Source: an uncultured Lachnospiraceae bacterium (GTDB taxonomy: Bacteria; Bacillota; Clostridia; Lachnospirales; Lachnospiraceae). Taken from it: 42,033 nucleotides of DNA. Location: contig CAJTRK010000030.1 of assembly GCA_910578475.1 (NCBI GenBank), positions 1 through 42,033 of the forward strand, in the 5' to 3' direction. Made by a program: the position numbers and the translations under genes. The stretch's first letter is position 1. Each line of letters opens with the position of its first letter. Under the pieces are notes generated by a model. The model did not search any database. It had not been told where the DNA came from and saw only the letters and a list, made by a program, of their open reading frames with translations. Shown here one piece after another: positions 31,891-40,545 of the stretch.

Positions 31891-33609
31891 ATGGCCAGAA
31901 CAATCAGCATTGGAAATCAGGACTTCGAAGTAATACGGCGGGAAGGATATTTTTATATCGATAAAACACATTTTATACGGGAATGGTGGGAGAACGGGGA
32001 TAGTGTGACGCTGATTACACGGCCGAGAAGGTTTGGTAAAACGCTGAACATGAGTATGCTGGAAAAGTTTTTTTCCGTCAGGTATGCGGACCGGGGCGAG
32101 CTGTTCCATAATCTGCGTATCTGGGAAGAAAAAACTGCAGCCGGAGATTATAAATACCGAAAGCTGCAGGGAACTTATCCGGTTCTTTTTATCAGCTTTG
32201 CCGGAATCAAGGAAAATACTTATGAGGGAGCGCGGGAGAGCATCTGCCGGATAATAGAAGAACAGTACAATAAGTGTGATTTTCTGCTGAAGGGAGATTT
32301 GCTGAATGAGAAAGAGAAAGCATTTTACCACAACGTTTCCGTGGGTATGACGGACAGCGTGGCGGCGGCGTCTCTGCGCTCTTTATCGGATTATCTCGGC
32401 AGATATTACGGGAAAAAAACAATTATTCTTCTGGATGAATATGATACCCCCATGCAGGAAGCTTATGTAAGCGGATACTGGGATAAGCTGGTATCGTTTA
32501 CCAGAAATTTGTTCAACTCCACGTTTAAGACAAATCCATATCTGGAACGCGCTGTTATGACTGGAATTACGAGGGTCAGTAAGGAATCTGTCTTTTCTGA
32601 TTTGAATAATCTCGAGGTCGTGACAACGACTTCCGAAAAGTATGCGGACTGTTTTGGATTTACGGAAGAAGAGGTTTTCGACGCACTGGAGGAATATGGT
32701 CTGTCCGCACAGAAGCAAACGATAAAAGACTGGTATGACGGTTTCTCTTTTGGAGAAAAGAAGGATATTTATAATCCCTGGTCCATCTTAAATTTTCTGG
32801 ATAAAAAGAGGGTAGGCGCCTACTGGGCAAATACCAGTGCGAACAGCCTGGTGGAAAAGCTGCTCCGGGAAGGAAAAGTAAACATCAAACAGACTTTTGA
32901 AGAGTTGCTGAACGGCGGCACGCTTCATTTGGAAATCGACGAGCAGATTGTATACAATCAGCTGCATTCGAGGAAAAATGCCGTGTGGAGCCTTCTTCTG
33001 GCCAGCGGCTATCTGAAAGTTACCGGATTGACATTTGTGGAGGAAACAGGGAGCGCCTATTATGACCTGACGCTTACCAATAGAGAAGTCCATATTATGT
33101 TTAACGGCATGATTCGAGACTGGTTTTCCGGAAACGATAATTACAATGATTTCATCAAAGCATTGCTGCTAGGAGATACGAAGGCGATGAACCTTTATAT
33201 GAACAGAGTATCTTCGGAAATGTTCAGCTATTTCGATACCGGAAAGAAGCCTTCTGATGAGGAACCGGAACGTTTTTATCATGGGTTCGTGCTTGGACTG
33301 ATGGTGGAGCTGTCCGACCGGTATGTGATTACTTCAAATCGGGAAAGCGGTTTTGGACGGTATGATGTGATGCTGGAGCCGGGAACGGCGTCGGAATCAT
33401 TTGCATCAGAGGAACTGGATGCGATTATTATAGAGTTTAAAGTACAGGACACGGACGAAAAGGAGCTTTCCGATACGGTGCGGGAAGCGCTGCGGCAGAT
33501 AGAAGAGAGGAACTATCAGGCAAATCTTGTGGCAAAAGGGATTCCGGAAGAGAGAATCCGAAAGTACGCCTTTGCCTTCTGTGGAAAAAAAGTTTTGATT
33601 GGAGCCTGA
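31891..33609 (+). CDS. AAA-ATPase-like / PD-(D/E)XK nuclease-fold protein
   Basis: 572 residues from ATG 31891 (GGAGGTGGG upstream). The N-terminal ATPase-like domain has ARTISIGNQDFEVIRREGYF (the family's opening), a P-loop variant TRPRRFGKTLNMSML, and a Walker B-like TIILLDEYDTPM. The middle region contains TGITRVSKESVFSDLNNLEV. The C-terminal restriction-nuclease-like domain has YHGFVLGLMVEL, GFGRYDVML and IIIEFKV, giving the D...ExK residues. These proteins occur in many copies in gut Clostridia and Bacteroidetes and behave like selfish or defence-linked genes; no activity is established to my knowledge. It lies among decayed genes and beside a palindromic element. Intact. Confidence 0.88.
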   Translation: MARTISIGNQDFEVIRREGYFYIDKTHFIREWWENGDSVTLITRPRRFGKTLNMSMLEKFFSVRYADRGELFHNLRIWEEKTAAGDYKYRKLQGTYPVLFISFAGIKENTYEGARESICRIIEEQYNKCDFLLKGDLLNEKEKAFYHNVSVGMTDSVAAASLRSLSDYLGRYYGKKTIILLDEYDTPMQEAYVSGYWDKLVSFTRNLFNSTFKTNPYLERAVMTGITRVSKESVFSDLNNLEVVTTTSEKYADCFGFTEEEVFDALEEYGLSAQKQTIKDWYDGFSFGEKKDIYNPWSILNFLDKKRVGAYWANTSANSLVEKLLREGKVNIKQTFEELLNGGTLHLEIDEQIVYNQLHSRKNAVWSLLLASGYLKVTGLTFVEETGSAYYDLTLTNREVHIMFNGMIRDWFSGNDNYNDFIKALLLGDTKAMNLYMNRVSSEMFSYFDTGKKPSDEEPERFYHGFVLGLMVELSDRYVITSNRESGFGRYDVMLEPGTASESFASEELDAIIIEFKVQDTDEKELSDTVREALRQIEERNYQANLVAKGIPEERIRKYAFAFCGKKVLIGA

Positions 33610-33630
33610 AAGGGCAGGCGGCGTAATTTC

Positions 33631-33752
33631 CTGACAGGATTCGGGTGTCAAAAGGCGCATTATGGATATGAGCAGGGCAGCTTCAGGAACATCTTGTGCA
33701 ATCTGCCATATCCCATTTTGTGAAGCGCCTTTTGACGCCCGAATCCTGTCAG
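33631..33752. repeat. 122-bp element with 28-bp inverted ends (MITE- or REP-like)
   Basis: Positions 33631-33658 and 33725-33752 are inverted copies, 27 of 28 matching; the one difference is a G-U pair in RNA. The ends read CTGACAGGATTCGGG. Inside, GGATATGAGCAG (33664-33675) pairs with CTGCCATATCC (33703-33713) with one bulged base, so the whole element folds into one long hairpin. It lies between convergent genes, has no ORF, and buk has its own terminator beside it. No clear target-site duplication was seen (left flank ATTTC, right flank ATAAA). Confidence 0.8.
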
Positions 33753-33755
33753 ATA

Positions 33756-33796
33756 AAAAACGACCGGCTTATGATAAAAACAGGCCGGCCGTTTTT
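33756..33796 (-). terminator. Intrinsic terminator of ptb-buk
   Basis: Arms 33756-33768 and 33784-33796 pair over 13 bp (one wobble on the minus strand), G+C-rich with flanking A-run that reads U6 on the minus transcript. The symmetric ends could also stop plus-strand transcription. Confidence 0.8.
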
Positions 33797-33824
33797 GATA
33801 TATCATTGTTTTAATATATAATTT

Positions 33825-34892
33825 TTAATAAACCATCGCTTTTTCTTCCCCATTCAGTACGCGCAGTCCGCCCTGAACGAGTGCAAGCAGTTCGTCTTCG
33901 CCGGGATAAACGGTCATGGGAGCAATCCATTCCGCTTTTTCCTTTAAACCTGCTACAACGACTTTGTCATAAGCGATACCGCCGGTCACGATAATCTGGT
34001 CTACTTTGCCCTTTAAAACACAGGCCATCGCACCGATGTCTTTTGCAACCTGGGTAATGAACGCTTCGCGTACTTCCGCGGCTTTCGCATCGCCGCCCTG
34101 TACCATTTTTTCCACGTCCCGCATATCATTCGTTCCGCAGTAAGCGTTGAAACCGCCGTTGCCGACGAATTTTTTATAGACTTCTTTTTCGCTGTATTTG
34201 CCGGAGAAGCACATTTTAATCAGTGCGCCGCTCTGAACTGCGCCCGCTCTTTCCGGAGAAAATGCGCCGTCGCCGTCGAGGGCATTGAACACGTCAACAA
34301 CCCGTCCCTGTTTATGTGCGCCGACAGAAACGCCGCCGCCCATATGAACAACAACCAGATTCAGGGAATCATACGCCTTGCCGGTTTCTTTGGCATAACG
34401 CTTTGCAACCGCTTTCTGGTTTAAAGCGTGGAATACGCTCGTTCTCGGCAGTTCGGGAACGCCGGAATATCTGGAAACAGGTTCCAGTTCATCGACAACG
34501 ACAGGGTCAACAATATAGGAAGGCACACCGATGGAATCGGCAATTTCCTTCGCGAGGATGCCGCCCAGATTGGAAGCGTGCTGTCCCTGTACGCCGACTT
34601 TTAAGTCCGCCAACAGTGCATCGCTTACTTCATAGGTTCCGCCCGGAATCGGTTTTAACATGCCGCCGCGGCCGACTACCATATTTAAGGATTTGATATC
34701 GAAATCTTTTTCTTTTAATAAATTTACGATGATATCCTTCCGGAAGTCTTTCTGGTCTACGATAGATGCGTATTGCGCAATTTCTTCTGTGGAATGCCGC
34801 AGCGTTTCTTCGAACAGTAATGTTTCGTCTTCAAACACACCGATTTTGGTGGAGGTGGAGCCGGGATTGATGATTAAACTTTTTACAGCCAT
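33825..34892 (-). CDS. buk: Butyrate kinase
   Basis: 355 residues of the acetokinase family. It converts butyryl-phosphate and ADP to butyrate and ATP. Motifs: N-terminal LIINPGSTSTKIGVF phosphate loop, HASNLGGILA, SVFHALNQKAVAKRYA, VVHMGGGVSVGAH and VTGGIAYDK. RBS AGGAAAGG on the minus strand supports the start at 34892. It follows ptb by 60 bp in one operon, ending in a strong terminator. The pair makes butyrate by substrate-level phosphorylation; some members use other branched or short acids, so the substrate is not certain from sequence. Confidence 0.95.
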   Translation of the reverse strand: MAVKSLIINPGSTSTKIGVFEDETLLFEETLRHSTEEIAQYASIVDQKDFRKDIIVNLLKEKDFDIKSLNMVVGRGGMLKPIPGGTYEVSDALLADLKVGVQGQHASNLGGILAKEIADSIGVPSYIVDPVVVDELEPVSRYSGVPELPRTSVFHALNQKAVAKRYAKETGKAYDSLNLVVVHMGGGVSVGAHKQGRVVDVFNALDGDGAFSPERAGAVQSGALIKMCFSGKYSEKEVYKKFVGNGGFNAYCGTNDMRDVEKMVQGGDAKAAEVREAFITQVAKDIGAMACVLKGKVDQIIVTGGIAYDKVVVAGLKEKAEWIAPMTVYPGEDELLALVQGGLRVLNGEEKAMVY

Positions 34893-34952
34893 TTTTTGTT
34901 CCGCCTTTCCTGATTTTTAATTTCAGATAGTTACTCGTTTATATGAAAGATA

Positions 34953-35873
34953 TCAGTTCTTTTTCTGCATGCTTTCCGCTACAACGGCGCCGAGCGCGAT
35001 AGAATTGACTTTCGTCTCGAAATCGTCCGAACGGGAAGTTAAAATAACAGGAGCCTTTGTTCCGGTCAGGATGTTGCCGTTCTTAACTTTGGCCGTATGT
35101 ACCAGACATTTGTATACAAGGTTGCCGGCATGGATATCAGGGAAAAGAAGAACATCCGCATCGCCGACGATTTTCCGGTCTTCGGCGTGTTTATGTTTCG
35201 CAGCTTCCGCATCGATGGCAAGGTCCAGTGAAAGCGGGCCGTCAATGATACAGCCGGTGATTTTGCCTTCTTCGCACATTTTGGTAAGCTCTGCCGCGTC
35301 TACTGTGACAGGCATTTTCGGATTGACAACTTCCACAGCCGCAAGAGGCGCGACTTTCGGATTGGGGATGCCGCAGGCATGGCAGACTTCCACGGTATTT
35401 TCCACGATATGCACTTTTTCCTCCAGAGAAGGATAAGTCATGAAAGCAACGTCCGATAAGAATAAAAGGTGGTCAATGCCTTCGATTTCAAATACGCATA
35501 CATGGGACAGGGTTTTACCGGTCCGCAGGCCGACTTCTTTGTCCAGCACGCTTTTTAAGAAGGACTTCGTATCGATAAGGCCCTTCATGTACATGTCAGC
35601 TTTGCCCGTATGTACCAGTTCTACCGCTTTTAATGCCGCAGTATAGTCGTCCTTTTCATCAATGATTTCATACCCGCTCAAATCCATATTTTCGGAAGCG
35701 GCAATTTCTTTAATCTTGTCCGCGTCGCCGACCAGAATCGCCTCTGCGATGTTTCGTTCTTTCGCGGCCTTTACTGCCTCTAAAACGGCGCTGTCCTGTG
35801 CGACTGCAACGGCCACTTTCTTGACGCTGCACTCGGATACCTTTGAGATAAGGTCATCAAAACTCTTGCTCAT
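34953..35873 (-). CDS. ptb: Phosphate butyryltransferase
   Basis: 306 residues of the phosphate acetyl/butaryl transferase family. It exchanges CoA of butyryl-CoA for phosphate. Visible patterns are AILVGDADKIKEIA, MYMKGLIDTKSFLKSVLDKE, LSHVCVFEIEG, IIDGPLSLDLAID and DVLLFPDIHAGNLVYKCLVH, all typical. RBS AAAGGAG precedes the start at 35873. The promoter at 35919-35947 and a pair of 13-bp direct repeats just upstream suggest activator-dependent control. It is first in the operon with buk and divergent from secA. Confidence 0.95.
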   Translation of the reverse strand: MSKSFDDLISKVSECSVKKVAVAVAQDSAVLEAVKAAKERNIAEAILVGDADKIKEIAASENMDLSGYEIIDEKDDYTAALKAVELVHTGKADMYMKGLIDTKSFLKSVLDKEVGLRTGKTLSHVCVFEIEGIDHLLFLSDVAFMTYPSLEEKVHIVENTVEVCHACGIPNPKVAPLAAVEVVNPKMPVTVDAAELTKMCEEGKITGCIIDGPLSLDLAIDAEAAKHKHAEDRKIVGDADVLLFPDIHAGNLVYKCLVHTAKVKNGNILTGTKAPVILTSRSDDFETKVNSIALGAVVAESMQKKN

Positions 35874-35918
35874 TTTACTATTATGCTCCTTTCATAACTT
35901 GCCATATATACTTTTTAA

Positions 35919-35947
35919 ATAGTAACACTTCCATGCGTAAAAATCAA
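35919..35947 (-). promoter_or_regulatory. Promoter of ptb-buk
   Basis: Read on minus: TTGATT (35947-35942), a 17-bp spacer and TACTAT (35924-35919). Both boxes are 4 of 6, which fits a regulated promoter. Confidence 0.5.
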
Positions 35948-35951
35948 ACTC

Positions 35952-35984
35952 AAAATGCGGCAAAATACAGTAAAATGCGGCAAA
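35952..35984. promoter_or_regulatory. Paired 13-bp direct repeats between ptb and secA promoters
   Basis: AAAATGCGGCAAA occurs at 35952-35964 and 35972-35984, 20 bp apart (two turns). The pair lies 5 bp beyond the ptb -35 and 12 bp before the secA -35, so a bound protein could act on both. A degenerate third copy may be AAATGCTGAAA at 35982-35992. Confidence 0.5.
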
Positions 35985-35995
35985 TGCTGAAAAGG

Positions 35996-36024
35996 TTGAA
36001 TTTCCAGTTTAAATCTGCTACAAT
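35996..36024 (+). promoter_or_regulatory. Promoter of secA
   Basis: TTGAAT (35996-36001), a 17-bp spacer and TACAAT (36019-36024), 57 bp before the secA start. Confidence 0.65.
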
Positions 36025-36080
36025 AAGACTCGGTATTATCCGATAAGAGTGCCCGGTTCATCGGGCAGATTGGAGCGGAC

Positions 36081-38642
36081 ATGAGTGTAATACAGAAAGT
36101 TTTTGGAACGCACAGCGAAAGAGAGATAAAGCGAATCGAAGGTCTGGTAAACAAAATTGAGTCTTTGCGGGATTCGATGATGGCGCTTGGTGATGAGCAG
36201 TTAAAGGACAAGACCGGAGAATTTAAGAAACGGTTAAACGAAGGCGAAACATTGGACGACCTGCTTCCGGAAGCCTATGCGGTAGTCAGGGAAGCGGCGA
36301 GACGTGTCCTGAAAACAGAGCATTACCGGGTACAGCTGATAGGCGGTATCGTGCTTCATCAGGGGCGCATCGCGGAAATGAAAACAGGTGAAGGAAAGAC
36401 CCAGACATGTCTTTTGCCGGCTTATCTGAATGCGCTGGAAGGAAAAGGCGTGCATGTAGTTACCGTAAATGATTATCTGGCGAAACGTGATGCCGAATGG
36501 ATGGGACAAGTGCATGAATTTCTCGGACTGAAAGTCGGCGTTGTGCTCAACAGCATGAAATCCGATGAGCGGCGGGAAGCTTATCAGTGCGATATTACTT
36601 ATGTGACAAACAACGAGCTCGGTTTTGACTATCTGCGTGATAATATGGTCATTTACAAAGAGCAGCTCGTGCTTCGGGATTTGCATTATGCGATTATCGA
36701 CGAGGTCGATTCCGTTTTGATTGACGAGGCGCGGACGCCGCTTATTATTTCAGGGCAGAGCGGAAAATCTACCAAGCTGTATGAAGCCTGCGATATTCTG
36801 GCGAGACAGCTGACCCGCGGTGAAGATATGGAGGCGCTTTCCAAGATGGACGCCATCATGGGAATCGAGCGGGAAGAAACGGGAGATTTTATCGTTAATG
36901 AGAAGGATAAGGTTGTAAACCTGACCGCGCAGGGCGTTTCCAAAGTTGAGCGCTTTTTCCAGATAGAAAATCTGGCGGACCCGGAAAATATTGAAATCCA
37001 GCATAATATTATTCTTGCGCTGCGTGCGCATAATCTGATGTTCCGCGACCAGGACTATGTGGTAAAAGACGAGCAGGTCTTAATCGTAGACGAATTTACG
37101 GGACGTATTATGCCGGGCCGGCGTTATTCGGACGGTCTGCATCAGGCAATCGAGGCCAAAGAGCATGTAAAGGTCAAAAGAGAGAGCAAGACGTTAGCGA
37201 CGATTACGTTCCAGAACTTCTTTAATAAATTCGAGAAGAAGGCGGGTATGACGGGTACTGCGCTGACAGAGGAAAAAGAATTCCGCGATATATACGGCAT
37301 GGACGTTGTGGAAGTTCCGACCAACAGGCCGGTTGCAAGAATTGACAGGCAGGATGCGGTATATAAGACAAGAAGAGAAAAGCTGAATGCGATTCTGGAT
37401 TCCATCGTGGATGCGCACAGCAAAGGACAACCCGTACTGGTCGGTACGATTACCATCGAGGCTTCGGAAGAGCTGAGCGCCCTTTTGAAAAAAAGAGGCA
37501 TAGAGCATAAAGTCCTGAATGCCAAGTTCCATGAGCTGGAGGCGGAAATCGTGGCGGATGCCGGTATACACGGCGCGGTTACGATTGCGACCAACATGGC
37601 AGGGCGTGGTACGGATATTAAACTGGATGATGAAGCGAAGGCGGCGGGCGGTCTGAAAATTATCGGTACGGAGCGGCACGAGTCGAGGCGAATCGATAAC
37701 CAGCTCCGCGGACGTTCCGGACGACAGGGCGATGCCGGCGAATCCAAGTTCTATATTTCTCTCGAGGACGATTTGATGCGTCTTTTCGGTTCCGAAAGAA
37801 TGATAAGCATGTTTAATGCACTCGGCATTCCGGAAGGGCAGGAAATTGAACACAAGGCGCTGACAAAGGCGATTGAGACCGCGCAGAAAAAGATAGAGAG
37901 CAATAACTTCGGCATCAGAAAGAATCTGCTGGAGTATGACCAGGTCATGAACGAGCAGCGTGAAATCATCTATGAGGAAAGAAGGCGCGTTCTGAACGGC
38001 GAAAGCATGCGGGATGCCATCTATAAGATGATTACCGATATCGTTGAGAACTGTATTGATATCTGTATCGGAGACGACAATGATTTTGAGGAATGGGATT
38101 TCAATGAATTGAATACCCTGCTTATTCCGACAATCCCGCTGCAGCCCGTTACGGCGGAAAGAGTGCTCAAACCGAAGAAAAACAGCCTGAAACAACAGCT
38201 GAAAGAAGAAGCGGTCAAGCTTTATGAAAGCAAGGAAGCGGAATTTCCGGAACCGGAGGCGATTCGGGAAATCGAACGTGTCATTTTATTAAAAGTTATC
38301 GACAGGAAGTGGATGGACCATATCGACGATATGGACCAGCTTCGCCAGGGCGTCGGCTTACAGGCTTACGGCCAGAGAGACCCGCTTGTAGAGTATAAGC
38401 TGAACGGATATGAAATGTTCGACGAGATGACGCAGAACATTCGGGAAGAGACCGTGCGTCTGCTGTTCCGGGTGCGCATCGAGCAGAAAGTGGAGCGGGA
38501 GCAGGTAGCGAAAGTAACCGGAACCAATAAGGATGACTCCGCCCCCAAAGGACCGGTGAAACGTGCGGAAGCAAAGGTATATCCGAACGACCCATGTCCG
38601 TGCGGTTCCGGAAAGAAATATAAACAGTGCTGCGGAAGATAG
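36081..38642 (+). CDS. secA: Preprotein translocase ATPase SecA
   Basis: 853 residues. It drives secretion through SecYEG. Motifs: Walker A near residue 100 (MKTGEGKTQTCLLPAYL), VTVNDYLAKRDAEWMG, Walker B DEVDSVLIDEARTPLIISG, the preprotein cross-linking domain, helicase half GTDIKL and RRIDNQLRGRSGRQGDAGES. A C-terminal zinc tail CPCGSGKKYKQCCGR, which binds SecB or ribosomes in other bacteria, is present. ATG 36081 has TTGGAGCGG upstream. prfB follows 34 bp downstream, the common secA-prfB order. It serves the many exported lipoproteins in this window among others. Confidence 0.98.
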   Translation: MSVIQKVFGTHSEREIKRIEGLVNKIESLRDSMMALGDEQLKDKTGEFKKRLNEGETLDDLLPEAYAVVREAARRVLKTEHYRVQLIGGIVLHQGRIAEMKTGEGKTQTCLLPAYLNALEGKGVHVVTVNDYLAKRDAEWMGQVHEFLGLKVGVVLNSMKSDERREAYQCDITYVTNNELGFDYLRDNMVIYKEQLVLRDLHYAIIDEVDSVLIDEARTPLIISGQSGKSTKLYEACDILARQLTRGEDMEALSKMDAIMGIEREETGDFIVNEKDKVVNLTAQGVSKVERFFQIENLADPENIEIQHNIILALRAHNLMFRDQDYVVKDEQVLIVDEFTGRIMPGRRYSDGLHQAIEAKEHVKVKRESKTLATITFQNFFNKFEKKAGMTGTALTEEKEFRDIYGMDVVEVPTNRPVARIDRQDAVYKTRREKLNAILDSIVDAHSKGQPVLVGTITIEASEELSALLKKRGIEHKVLNAKFHELEAEIVADAGIHGAVTIATNMAGRGTDIKLDDEAKAAGGLKIIGTERHESRRIDNQLRGRSGRQGDAGESKFYISLEDDLMRLFGSERMISMFNALGIPEGQEIEHKALTKAIETAQKKIESNNFGIRKNLLEYDQVMNEQREIIYEERRRVLNGESMRDAIYKMITDIVENCIDICIGDDNDFEEWDFNELNTLLIPTIPLQPVTAERVLKPKKNSLKQQLKEEAVKLYESKEAEFPEPEAIREIERVILLKVIDRKWMDHIDDMDQLRQGVGLQAYGQRDPLVEYKLNGYEMFDEMTQNIREETVRLLFRVRIEQKVEREQVAKVTGTNKDDSAPKGPVKRAEAKVYPNDPCPCGSGKKYKQCCGR

Positions 38643-38676
38643 AAAGAAAGACAGAACAGGAAAGAAGGTGACGTTA

Positions 38677-39787
38677 TTGGTTGAATTAGATAATATGAAG
38701 TTCGAACTTCAGGGTTATGAAAGTCCATTAGCGGAAGTGAGGGATTCACTTTAACTTAGCTGATAAGGAAAAGCGAATCGAAGAACTGGAAATGGAAATG
38801 CAGGAGCCCGGTTTCTGGGATGACCCGGAGAAATCCAACCAGAAGATGCGGGAGGCGAAGAACCTGAAAAATACGGTCGAAACCGTCCGGGGGCTGGAAA
38901 GCCAGTATGAAGACATTATGACGCTGATTGAAATGGGGTATGAGGACAACGACCCGGAAATTATACCGGATATCAGCGAAGAACTTGAGACATTCAAAAA
39001 AACTTTTGAAGAAATCCGGGTAAGCACGCTGCTTTCCGGTGAATATGACAGAAATAACGCGATTCTGCGGTTAAATGCAGGCGCGGGTGGAACGGAGAGC
39101 TGCGACTGGTGCAGCATGCTGTACCGCATGTATACGAGATGGGCGGAGCGGAAAGGTTTTGCGCTGGAAGTGCTGGATTATCTGGACGGCGACGAGGCGG
39201 GAATCAAATCCGTAACCTTCCAGATTAACGGGGAGAACGCCTACGGCTATCTGAAATCGGAAAAAGGAGTCCACAGGCTCGTGCGGATATCACCGTTTAA
39301 CGCGCAGGGAAAACGACAGACTTCTTTCGTGTCGTTGGATGTTATGCCGGATATTGAAGAAGATGTGGATGTGGAAATCCGGGATGAAGATATCCGCGTC
39401 GATACTTATCGAAGCAGCGGCGCAGGAGGACAGCACATCAATAAGACCTCTTCGGCGATTCGAATCACTCATTTTCCGACGGGCATCGTTGTGACCTGTC
39501 AGAATGAAAGAAGCCAGCATATGAACAAAGATAAGGCGATGCAGATGCTGAAAGCCAAGCTGTATATGCTGAAACAGGAAGAAAATGCGGAAAAGCTGTC
39601 GGATATCCGGGGTGACGTTAAGGAAATCGGATGGGGCAATCAGATACGTTCTTATGTGATGCAGCCTTATACGATGGTAAAGGACCACAGAACGAACGAA
39701 GAATCCGGAAATGTGGATGCGGTCATGGATGGAGCGCTTGACCCGTTCATCAATGCTTATTTGAAATGGAAAAGTGTCGGAAATTAA
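38677..39787 (+). CDS. prfB: Peptide chain release factor 2, programmed +1 frameshift
   Basis: 369 residues in two parts: TTG 38677 (RBS GAAGGTG) to CTT 38749-38751, then +1 into the frame from 38753 to 39787. The short part reads MVELDNMKFELQGYESPLAE and VRDSL; after the shift it continues NLADKEKRIEELEMEMQEPG. Both join exactly as in normal RF2. Stop recognition tripeptide SPF is in RISPFNAQGKRQTSF and the catalytic GGQ in SSGAGGQHINKTSS. It releases peptides at UGA and UAA. The in-frame stop at the shift site is UAA, not the usual UGA. The gene overlaps the convergent membrane protein gene by 4 bp inside a terminator loop. The start codon is a rare TTG. Confidence 0.95.
38739..38755 (+). 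other. RF2 autoregulatory frameshift site with UAA
   Basis: GAGGGA (38739-38744), an internal Shine-Dalgarno-like stimulator, is four bases before the slippery CTT (38749-38751). The stop TAA is at 38752-38754 and C at 38755. Slipping from CUU to UUU resumes at AAC. The layout is canonical except that the stop is UAA, which RF1 also reads. Confidence 0.9.
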
Positions 39788-39802
39788 TTTTCCGACACTT
39801 TT
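39770..39802. terminator. Bidirectional terminator with both stop codons in its loop
   Basis: Arms 39770-39783 and 39789-39802 form a perfect 14-bp stem with A-run and U-run ends. The 5-nt loop TTAAT holds the stop of prfB (TAA 39785-39787) and of the convergent gene (TAA read on minus from 39786-39784). Confidence 0.85.
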
Positions 39803-40527
39803 TGTATGTGCTGTCTGTTTTGTATCAAATCGAGGAAAAACTCCGAACAGGCGGCGTTGATATAAGGAATCAGCCAGAAGAATGCGATGCCGCAGGATAA
39901 CGTACCGAGCAGCAGCAACGGCGTAAAACCGGCTACAAGATAGAAAAGCCTTCCTTTATTGCCTTTCATCAGCTTGCGGCTCATGGATAATAATTCTCTG
40001 GCGGAATAGTTCGGAAAGTCATGGAGCAGGAAAAAGACCTGCGAATAGACTAACGAAATCATTACCCATATAACACCGTATAAAATATACGATAAATAAT
40101 ACAGCAACGTCAGTACCGCATTTTGCGGGTAGCTGAGCATCAGAAAAGAGAAAATTGTCATCGGCAGCATTCCGAGATAGAACCATACGGAACGGTACAG
40201 CTGAATGAACAGCGCTTTGTCCGGAAACAGTTTAAAGCCATAGAAAATGTCGTTGACTGTGACTGGCCTGCCACAGGAAATTTTCAGGTATAAATAACTC
40301 TGGCCGGAAAGAAACAGTCCGCTCAGCACCGAAATAACAAAGGAAATCAGGTAATTCAAAATGACGCCGATAACGGTGGAAAGATTCAGGAACATTGTGA
40401 AAAAAAGAGTCATAAAGGTCGTGATTATCGAGACGATGACACTGGCTCCAATCGCGGTCCCGTACTTGCCGAACATATGCTCTCTGGCAAGGCCCTTGAT
40501 TTCCACGGATGATTTAAATGTGTTCAT
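39784..40527 (-). CDS. DUF975-like integral membrane protein
   Basis: 247 residues, largely hydrophobic, with five to six membrane helices (about 27-50, 53-75, 112-135, 140-172, 200-228). The N-terminus KSSVEIKGLAREHMFGKYGT and the polar loop FPNYSARELLSMSRKLMKGN before the last helices fit the DUF975 family. Function unknown. It has overlapping stop codons with prfB in a shared terminator. The next minus gene upstream ends 19 bp away, so the two are probably co-transcribed. The start is at 40527. Confidence 0.8.
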   Translation of the reverse strand: MNTFKSSVEIKGLAREHMFGKYGTAIGASVIVSIITTFMTLFFTMFLNLSTVIGVILNYLISFVISVLSGLFLSGQSYLYLKISCGRPVTVNDIFYGFKLFPDKALFIQLYRSVWFYLGMLPMTIFSFLMLSYPQNAVLTLLYYLSYILYGVIWVMISLVYSQVFFLLHDFPNYSARELLSMSRKLMKGNKGRLFYLVAGFTPLLLLGTLSCGIAFFWLIPYINAACSEFFLDLIQNRQHIQKVSEN

Positions 40528-40545
40528 AAGCAGGCTCCAATTCTT

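Noticed and set aside
37194..38195. 333-residue minus-strand ORF opposite secA
   Set aside because: Antisense shadow of secA, which has all its motifs in the plus frame.
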